12,702 nucleotides of DNA, from assembly GCA_000753945.1 (NCBI GenBank), contig JQOA01000008.1, positions 1 to 12,702 of the forward strand. The letters are read 5' to 3'. This document shows positions 7,062 to 12,702 of this stretch, piece by piece. Below the pieces are notes generated by a model. It was given only the letters and a program-made list of their open reading frames with translations. It was not told the DNA's origin and ran no database searches. The translations under genes were made by a program, and so were the position numbers. Each line of letters begins with the position of its first letter. The first letter of the stretch is position 1. This stretch comes from Smithella sp. D17 (GTDB lineage Bacteria; Desulfobacterota; Syntrophia; Syntrophales; Smithellaceae).

Positions 7062-8044
7062 CATTATTAACAAGTATAATATTAATTATTTTTATAATTC
7101 AGGCAGAGTCAAAAGAAGCATTTATCGAAATGCCCTCGCCTTGTTATTCGGTAGAAGCGATCAAAAATAATCAAGTATATTTAAAAGAAGATGAAAAAGC
7201 CTGTATTCAGACAATTAATAAAACATTGATTAAGATAGACGACAGTGTGAGTCAGGTAGAGGTATATGTCAAAGGGAAATTGTGGAGCACACAAGCGTTA
7301 AATAAAAAAGAAATTGATTTGGAAAAAATAGCTGATGCGGTCGAAGAACAAAAAAAGAAATTAGAGGCAGGAGGTATAAAAAATAATAATGATGAGGCGA
7401 TAAGACGAGCCAATGAAGCAGCACAAAAATTTCATTCGGAGCAATATCAAACCACATTAAATAAAGAAATGGAAAGAATTAAGGCGGATGTATTTAATGT
7501 CGGGGAAAAAGAAAATAATGCAATAATATATCCCGACGCAATCAAAACCCCTGAACACTCCCTCAGTAAAGAAAGTTATTTATACATTTTTATTTCATCG
7601 TCAATGCCCAAGAATACAATAAGGGCATATGCGCAGGATATAGCATTACTTAAGGAACAAAATATAATGATTGTACTCAGAGGAATGATTGGACAACCGG
7701 CAAAACTCAAAGAGACGGCAAAATATATACAAAATATCATTAAGAAAGATCCTGAATGTGAAAGAAAGTGCAAACAATACAAAGTCAGATTTTCAATAGA
7801 TCCTAAGCTATTTGAAAAATACAATATAACAGAAGTGCCGGTGTTTGTTTACGACTGGAATGTAAAAACAATGGAACCGGGAATGGGCAGAGAAACAGGT
7901 AATAAAACTGGCAGTGAATATTTAAAGTTAAAAGGTGATGTATCGGTAGAATACGCTCTTGAGCTATTCAGAAGGGAAACAAAAGATAAAGAGCTTGAAA
8001 AATTAATCGGGAAATTCAGATTGGAGTATGGCGCTAATAATTAG
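7040..8044 (+). CDS. trbC: TrbC, F-type pilus assembly protein (long form)
   Basis: TrbC of F-type systems is a periplasmic thioredoxin-fold protein that acts with TraW in pilus assembly; it is unrelated to the TrbC pilin of RP4. The 334-residue product has a hydrophobic leader at 8-21. The TrbC domain is C-terminal at about 179-310, with YLYIFISSSMP (180-190), VLRGMIGQP (212-220), ITEVPVFVYDW (263-273) carrying the thioredoxin-type cis-proline region, and KGDVSVEYALE (298-308). No CxxC is present; cysteines are 35, 54, 240 and 244. F TrbC is about 212 aa. The extra length is an N-terminal region with a charged helical stretch at about 92-150, probably coiled coil. The gene overlaps traU by 22 nt and traF by 17 nt. 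Confidence 0.92.
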   Translation: MLHGYRITLLTSIILIIFIIQAESKEAFIEMPSPCYSVEAIKNNQVYLKEDEKACIQTINKTLIKIDDSVSQVEVYVKGKLWSTQALNKKEIDLEKIADAVEEQKKKLEAGGIKNNNDEAIRRANEAAQKFHSEQYQTTLNKEMERIKADVFNVGEKENNAIIYPDAIKTPEHSLSKESYLYIFISSSMPKNTIRAYAQDIALLKEQNIMIVLRGMIGQPAKLKETAKYIQNIIKKDPECERKCKQYKVRFSIDPKLFEKYNITEVPVFVYDWNVKTMEPGMGRETGNKTGSEYLKLKGDVSVEYALELFRRETKDKELEKLIGKFRLEYGANN

Positions 8045-8897
8045 AATAAACGTAATAGTAATTATTTTATGTCTGATAATTTCAGCAGGCAGACCTGCCC
8101 TGGCTGACGATAACGACATAAATTTTTATAAAGAGAAAAAAACCGGATGGTGGTGGTATCAAGATCCTAAACCGGAAATAAAAAATAATGAAGAAGAAAA
8201 ATTTAATCTTAAACCGGTAAAGATAATGCCTTCGATAACGGGCATACCGGATGAAACACTCTGGGATTTGCACCCGGATCAGTTTCAGGAGTTGTTGTTG
8301 GAATTGCAGAAGAAGGCTGTGCAAAACCCTACAGAAAGCACAATGGCTGACTATACGAGGATGCTGGATATGGCTAGGCGTAAATCGGTGGTGTTTGCCA
8401 ATGCCAGTATGCTCTATGTCCAGCAACATCCAGAGTACGATGTAGCCGCGGCTGATCCGATAACTACTCCAGGCCGGGTAGCGACAACAAAACAAACGGC
8501 ACAAGATATAGAGGATAAGATTAATTGGGCCACAGGCAATTACGGAATTATATATTTTTATTCACCGGAATGCCAATATTGCGAAGCGCAGACGCCAATA
8601 TTAAAATATTTTGTAGATAAATATAAATGGGAAATACAGCCTTACGATACAAAAACAGATTCTAAAGTAGCCGAAGCATTTAATGTGACAGTTACGCCAA
8701 CGATATTAATAGTCGGACGTAAAAACGGTGAATATTTAATTGTTTCTTCAGGGGTAATATCGCTGCCGGATATGGAAGAGCGCATATATCGGGGCATAAG
8801 GTTATTAGAGGGCGAAACGAGCGTAGAAAATTATTCAACATATGATTATCAAAAAGGCGGGGCGTTAGATCCCCGGAGTATATTTAAAAACAAATAG
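8028..8897 (+). CDS. traF: TraF, F-type pilus assembly thioredoxin-fold protein with CxxC
   Basis: TraF is a periplasmic protein of the F-type pilus-assembly group with a thioredoxin-like C-terminal domain. The 289-residue product starts with a signal peptide ending near ALA (24-26). The family signature GWWWYQDPKPE is at 40-50. The thioredoxin-like part spans about 160-270: IIYFYSPECQYC places C182 and C185 in a CxxC site, and VTVTPTILIVG supplies the cis-proline at 224. F TraF lacks CxxC and a separate protein, TrbB, carries it; here the site is kept and no trbB is visible, so this TraF may be the active disulfide enzyme. GGAG at 8023-8026 lies only one base before the ATG, and the start overlaps trbC by 17 nt, so re-initiation after trbC is likely. 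Confidence 0.94.
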   Translation: MALIIRINVIVIILCLIISAGRPALADDNDINFYKEKKTGWWWYQDPKPEIKNNEEEKFNLKPVKIMPSITGIPDETLWDLHPDQFQELLLELQKKAVQNPTESTMADYTRMLDMARRKSVVFANASMLYVQQHPEYDVAAADPITTPGRVATTKQTAQDIEDKINWATGNYGIIYFYSPECQYCEAQTPILKYFVDKYKWEIQPYDTKTDSKVAEAFNVTVTPTILIVGRKNGEYLIVSSGVISLPDMEERIYRGIRLLEGETSVENYSTYDYQKGGALDPRSIFKNK

Positions 8898-8900
8898 GAA
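8896..8900 (+). promoter_or_regulatory. Ribosome binding site for traH
   Basis: AGGAA overlaps the traF stop codon and lies seven bases before ATG 8908. Confidence 0.5.
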
Positions 8901-8907
8901 TGGCATT

Positions 8908-9288
8908 ATGAAAAACAATAAAATCATATCCGTAATAGTCATATCTTTTATGATGGTTGTGTCACCGTTTCAGTCAAGCAAAGCCGGCTGGATAGATGAT
9001 TGGGTAGATCAAAAAGTATATTCCGGGCCGTCCTATATAAAAGGACAGCAAAGGGGATATTATTCCGGTGGGTCTTTCTCTGCGAGATGGCCCGTCAAAA
9101 AGGATTATTTATTAACTGTGCAGCCTCCGAGAATTAAAGCGGGCTGCGGCGGGTTGGATATATTTACAGGTGGAATTAGTTTTATGAATTTTGACTACTT
9201 GGTAAAAAAAACTGGAAAGGATACTTCAATCAGCTCCGGCAGCTGCTTTCGATTTAGCGTTAAATGTATTATGCGAACCTTGCAGTAA
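8908..9288 (+). CDS. traH: TraH, N-terminal fragment (frame lost at A8)
   Basis: TraH is a periplasmic or outer-membrane-associated protein essential for F pilus assembly. This 126-residue frame has a signal peptide ending at SKA (24-26) and the strongly conserved mature start GWIDDWVDQKVYSGPSYIKG (27-46), then QRGYYSGGSFSARWP, KAGCGGLDIF and FDYLVKK up to residue 101. Beyond that the sequence (TGKDTSISSG and onwards) is unlike TraH and ends at a stop, because the true frame moves by +1 at the A8 run (9204-9211). Read as written, only the N-terminal fifth of TraH would be made. With the frame restored, TraH would be about 490 aa (F TraH about 458). Whether this is a real lesion, a sequencing error or a slippage site cannot be told here. 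Confidence 0.85.
   Translation: MKNNKIISVIVISFMMVVSPFQSSKAGWIDDWVDQKVYSGPSYIKGQQRGYYSGGSFSARWPVKKDYLLTVQPPRIKAGCGGLDIFTGGISFMNFDYLVKKTGKDTSISSGSCFRFSVKCIMRTLQ
9204..9211 (+). other. A8 homopolymer at the traH frame break
   Basis: Eight As follow GGT. In the upstream frame they read GTA AAA AAA A|CT; TraH homology resumes in the frame starting at CTG 9212. Removing one A, or adding two, joins the frames. It is the longest A run I found in the window; A7 runs at 3847, 4081, 6053, 7350 and 8136 all lie in intact frames. Confidence 0.8.
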
Positions 9289-10381
9289 AGCCATCAAGTC
9301 AATTGAATCCATTGCCAATGGTTTAAACGGCATGTCCTTAGACGAGTGTAAAGCATCTAAGGCAATAGCGGCCTACACCCTGGATAAAACAGGCGCTAGT
9401 GACTTTTTAAGCGGTGCAGATGAAGATAACGAAGAGCTCGAAAATTATTACTCTGACTATTTAAGCGCACAGGGTTTGCAGGATTCTTATCAAAAGACAA
9501 AAGAAGATATAATGGGATTGGGCGGAGCGTCTGTACCCAATGCAAACGCACAAGCATTGGTAGTCGGATGTCCTGATGAAGTAACTGCAATATTCTTCAG
9601 ACAAGGATCAATGATTGCGAATCTCAATGAAAAAATAGGTCTTAATGAAAGCCGGGAATATATAGAATTAGTTAGAGGATTTATCGGTGACATAGAGTTG
9701 GAAATGGCCGGTCCCCGCGGTGTAGTGATTAATTCAATTCCACCATGTTCAGGCAACAAAGAAAAGACCGTAGATAATTTACTAAACGGTGACGTGGAAG
9801 CAAGGAGGCTTAATGATGATCAATGTGTATCCGTGGGTGATTCCAAGGCTAATTTCACCGAATATGTGAAACAGATGATCATGGACATTGCCAGCAATTA
9901 TCAAAACAAAACTCCTTTAACAGCGGCTCAGGTGGCCTTTATAAATTCCAATCCATTATCCATATCATTAGTAATTAAAGGGGCGATAGCATCAAATAAT
10001 GTTGAAGTAATAGCGTCAAATTTAGCAGACCCGACAGCAAAGGCATTAGCATATCGTATGATGGACGATATGTATCACCGGATATGGTTTATGGTCCAAA
10101 GAGGACAATTAATCGCGTCAAACGCACAACCTAAGCCAGGAGTGCCTGCTGAGACATGCAGGTTTGAAGTAATTAAACCGCAGATAGATAAACTGACAGC
10201 GTTAGGAGACAAAGTAGATAAAACAAGAGAATCGTTAAGATCAAGTTACTTTACAGCATTATCGGAAATTGAATCTATTTATAATTTAGTAGAAAAATTT
10301 CAAAAAGCTAATGTGATTATAACAAAGGATGTCACGGCTCGTTTTGGCAATGCCGTAGCACAAAGGGCCACCGGCAGATAA
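9212..10381 (+). pseudogene. traH: TraH, remainder in the shifted frame (lacks its own signal peptide)
   Basis: From CTG 9212 this frame continues TraH without a gap: LERILQSAPAAAFDLAL, then LCEPC (a CxxC at residues 122-125 of the restored protein) and LDECKASKAIAAYT, through conserved middle parts (VVGCPDEV, SNPLSISLVIKG, MMDDMYHRIWFM) to a C-terminal coiled-coil-like helix region and a stop at 10379-10381. The first ATG is at 9332 (349 aa), with no convincing Shine-Dalgarno site and no signal peptide, so independent translation would leave the product in the cytoplasm. Apart from the A8 shift it has no further stop or damage, so any lesion must be recent or the frame break is bypassed. TraG follows after one base. 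Confidence 0.85.
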
Positions 10382-10382
10382 A

Positions 10383-12702
10383 ATGAAAACTAAAAGCCTT
10401 ATAAAAATAATCATTATTGCCAGCATTATACTTAAAGCGTCTGCAAGTTATGCGCTGGATATGGATTATTATACATGGAACGGCTTTGATATTGAAGTTG
10501 AGGCATGGAGAATATTGACCCTTATATTTGCGGATAATGGATATAAGACTTTATTTTTTGCAGTAATTACAATGGGCATCTTTCTTGGAGGTTTTGGGAC
10601 AATATTTGGTTTAATGAGTGGCACGAAACAAGGATCATCATTGTCCTGGGTCTGGCCTTTGGGATTGGGAGTCGTGTTATATTTGGCATTGATAGTACCG
10701 AAGGGAAATCTGACGATATATGATCCTGTGGCCAATAAGTTTCAAACAATTCCAGAAGTGCCGAATGGCCTTGTCGCTGTTGCCGGCATTTTGAATAAAA
10801 TCGAAAAAGGACTGTCAGATATTATTTCCACGTCGGGAGGTTATCCGCCGGGCGCACAATACGATAATGCCGCAGGCGGAATAGGAATATCAACTATTTT
10901 GGCATTTACAGGGCTTAACACGATGGATGCATACTTAAATCAGTCAGTAGATGAGTATGTAAAGGAATGTGTTCTTTTTGAAATGCAACAGCCAACACCG
11001 GCAATAACAATGAACGATTTGGATACAACGAACGACTTATCGGCTGTAATGGGCGCTGCGGCAAATCCTGCCGTATGGGTAACATATTGGGATAGTAGTA
11101 ACCCCGGAGGAACAACTCTTACGTGTAGTGCGGCATGGGCGAATCTCAACAATATTCTTAATCAGCCATCAACTCAAAATCAGTGGGAGAAAAAAGCGTG
11201 CTCAAGCGCCGGGTTTAATACAAACGATCCTGTGGAAGTGCAAAGATGTGAAAGTATATTAGGCTCCACCATAGAATATTTATATGACAATCCTTCCTTT
11301 GGGGCGACATCTTTTATTTTAAATATGGCTTTAGCACAAAGGCTGGATCAGGTGATTAAAAAACTTAATCCTGAACTGGCGCAAGGATTATTGGCCAATA
11401 AACAAGCGTCTCTGGGCGGGGAAGGGGCGACAATAGTCGCGTCTCAGTACATTCCGATAGCAAAAGCCGTCTTTAAAGCCATAATTATAGGTATGATACC
11501 TTTTTTAATTTTATTTCTTCCCACAACCTTAAGCATTAGAACACTGGGCATTATGACAGGGTTTTTCATCTTTGTTACGTGTTGGGGTATTTGTGACGTG
11601 ATTATCCACAATTTAGTAATGGTCAGAACGTTTAATGAACTGCAAAATATCAGGGATCACGGAATGAGTTATACGGCGGCAACCTTGTGGCCTACCTCAG
11701 GACAGCGAGCTTTAAACCTGTATGGAAATATGCGAGCGGGAAGCGTTATGTTTGCAGCTGTAATATCAACGGTAATATGTAAGTTCGGAAATTATGCGTT
11801 AACGTCAATAGCTGGTGGAGTATCAGGAATGATTACATCTACCGGGCAAAATATTGGGGGAACGATCAGAGAGCCGCAGACAGCGGCAGCGTATACCGAT
11901 TCGCTCAGGGGTTCGATTGCACCGCAGCTGAATGCCCGGCATAATGATTTCGAGTTAGACGCGTTTGCGCGGAGTGCCAAATTTACAGGTACAGCCGCAG
12001 GAGATATTACGGCAACGCGAGGATTTGGCGGTGCATCAAAAACAATCGAACAATATCGAACGGGAACGGCTGGCAATACAGTGGATCAGGTATCCGCGGG
12101 GAGTGGGAAATTTGATGCCGGATTGGGCAACGTGATAGATATATCAAGAGGAAGAGCCGCAGGTGGCGTTAAAGGGCAAATAGACAGGCAGGCAGCGTCA
12201 GAATATAAAAATCAAAGTCTGCTAGATGGCGCAGAAGTTATACAAAGGCATCAATCAGGTGCAGAACCGGTTATTGGGGACACGGGAACTATTGAAAGCT
12301 ATAAAGGCGATGTTGGCTTCGAATCGGGTTGGCGAGAAGTAAGTACGCCGCATGGAACATGGTTTGTAATGGACGGAATCACGGCAAAGGCAAAATTTTC
12401 CAACTTCTCTGCGAATACGGCTCTCAACAACAGATCAGAAATGACCGTATCCGCGTCCTCTGGATTGCAAAATGAAGTTCGGTGGAATCATTTAGCAACA
12501 GACAACAAACAATTTTCAAAAGATAATAGAGTGTCAGAAGAGGTGGGAAAATCTGCCGAGAGATACACGCTGCAAGAGTACAGTAATCGGATAAGCAATG
12601 ACGATTCTCTGTCTAAATCAGTAAGAGAATCTGTTGCAAAAACTATCAATGGCACGATGTCGGTGGGATTCCAGGCCGCAGCGCCCGGAAGTATATCACC
12701 AT
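10383..12702 (+). CDS. traG: TraG, F-type mating-pair stabilisation and pilus assembly protein (3' end outside window)
   Basis: TraG is an inner-membrane protein. Its membrane-bound N-terminal half serves pilus assembly and its periplasmic C-terminal half serves mating-pair stabilisation and, in F, entry-exclusion recognition. The frame from ATG 10383 stays open to the right edge: 773 codons, against 938 aa in F. Hydrophobic segments lie at about 7-22 (signal-like), 55-79, 89-105, 361-380, 387-413 and 453-478. The loop between the second group and the third (about 106-360) includes the TraG features LTCSAAW (246-252) and several cysteines (248, 273, 289). GPTSGQ-type sequence appears as LWPTSGQRALNLYGNM (435-450). 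After about 490 the protein is soluble, Gly/Ala/Ser-rich and then helical, as expected for the C-terminal domain. It starts one base after the traH stop with no clear Shine-Dalgarno site. Confidence 0.93.
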   Translation, partial: MKTKSLIKIIIIASIILKASASYALDMDYYTWNGFDIEVEAWRILTLIFADNGYKTLFFAVITMGIFLGGFGTIFGLMSGTKQGSSLSWVWPLGLGVVLYLALIVPKGNLTIYDPVANKFQTIPEVPNGLVAVAGILNKIEKGLSDIISTSGGYPPGAQYDNAAGGIGISTILAFTGLNTMDAYLNQSVDEYVKECVLFEMQQPTPAITMNDLDTTNDLSAVMGAAANPAVWVTYWDSSNPGGTTLTCSAAWANLNNILNQPSTQNQWEKKACSSAGFNTNDPVEVQRCESILGSTIEYLYDNPSFGATSFILNMALAQRLDQVIKKLNPELAQGLLANKQASLGGEGATIVASQYIPIAKAVFKAIIIGMIPFLILFLPTTLSIRTLGIMTGFFIFVTCWGICDVIIHNLVMVRTFNELQNIRDHGMSYTAATLWPTSGQRALNLYGNMRAGSVMFAAVISTVICKFGNYALTSIAGGVSGMITSTGQNIGGTIREPQTAAAYTDSLRGSIAPQLNARHNDFELDAFARSAKFTGTAAGDITATRGFGGASKTIEQYRTGTAGNTVDQVSAGSGKFDAGLGNVIDISRGRAAGGVKGQIDRQAASEYKNQSLLDGAEVIQRHQSGAEPVIGDTGTIESYKGDVGFESGWREVSTPHGTWFVMDGITAKAKFSNFSANTALNNRSEMTVSASSGLQNEVRWNHLATDNKQFSKDNRVSEEVGKSAERYTLQEYSNRISNDDSLSKSVRESVAKTINGTMSVGFQAAAPGSISP

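Noticed and set aside
8880..8910. A promoter or terminator in the traF-traH gap
   Set aside because: The gap is 10 bases and is filled by a Shine-Dalgarno site; no hairpin with a T tract was found here or at other junctions.
9204..9212. Programmed -1 ribosomal frameshifting at the A-rich heptamer in traH
   Set aside because: A -1 shift leads to the wrong frame. TraH continues in the +1 (or -2) frame, so only loss of one A or gain of two As would restore it.

Overview
The window is the middle and end of an F-type (Tra/Trb) type IV secretion operon for DNA transfer. All genes lie on the + strand and are packed end to end: traC (3' part), a TraN-like cysteine-rich gene, a second gene carrying the TraN C-terminal domain, traW, traU, trbC, traF, traH (broken by a frameshift) and traG (5' part, running off the right edge). 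Such operons occur on conjugative plasmids and integrative conjugative elements (ICEs) of Gram-negative bacteria. Most products carry a signal peptide, and the TraN, TraU and TraH types act in the periplasm or outer membrane, so the host is diderm. Base composition is moderately AT-rich, with many ATA and AGA codons. I cannot name the host; it does not look like an enterobacterial F plasmid, and plasmid and ICE cannot be told apart from this window.

Layout. 2-937: TraC ATPase, C-terminal half. 894-5431: two long cysteine-rich surface proteins, placed between traC and traW, where F has trbI and where traN is not found. 5428-8897: traW, traU, trbC and traF in F order, each overlapping the gene before it. 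8908-10381: traH, split by an A8 run. 10383-12702: traG, open at the right edge. Gene junctions are overlaps of 1 to 44 nt or gaps of at most 10 nt, so the block is probably one transcript with translational coupling. No promoter, terminator, RNA gene, insertion sequence or CRISPR array was found.

How the genes fit together (family knowledge). TraC energises pilus assembly. TraW, TraU, TrbC, TraF and TraH form the periplasmic pilus-assembly and retraction group specific to F-type systems. TraN and TraG stabilise the mating pair, with TraN exposed on the outer membrane and binding the recipient. TraF keeps a CxxC thioredoxin site here, which suits an operon whose exported products hold well over 100 cysteines.

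The most unusual part is 894-5431. TraN-type sequence is spread over two secreted proteins. The second is built as two cassettes, each made of a Ca-loop module, a repeat filler and a CPxGSQ module, with unrelated fillers, followed by the TraN C-terminal domain. The other notable point is the traH frameshift, where dropping one A from an A8 run restores a full-length protein.
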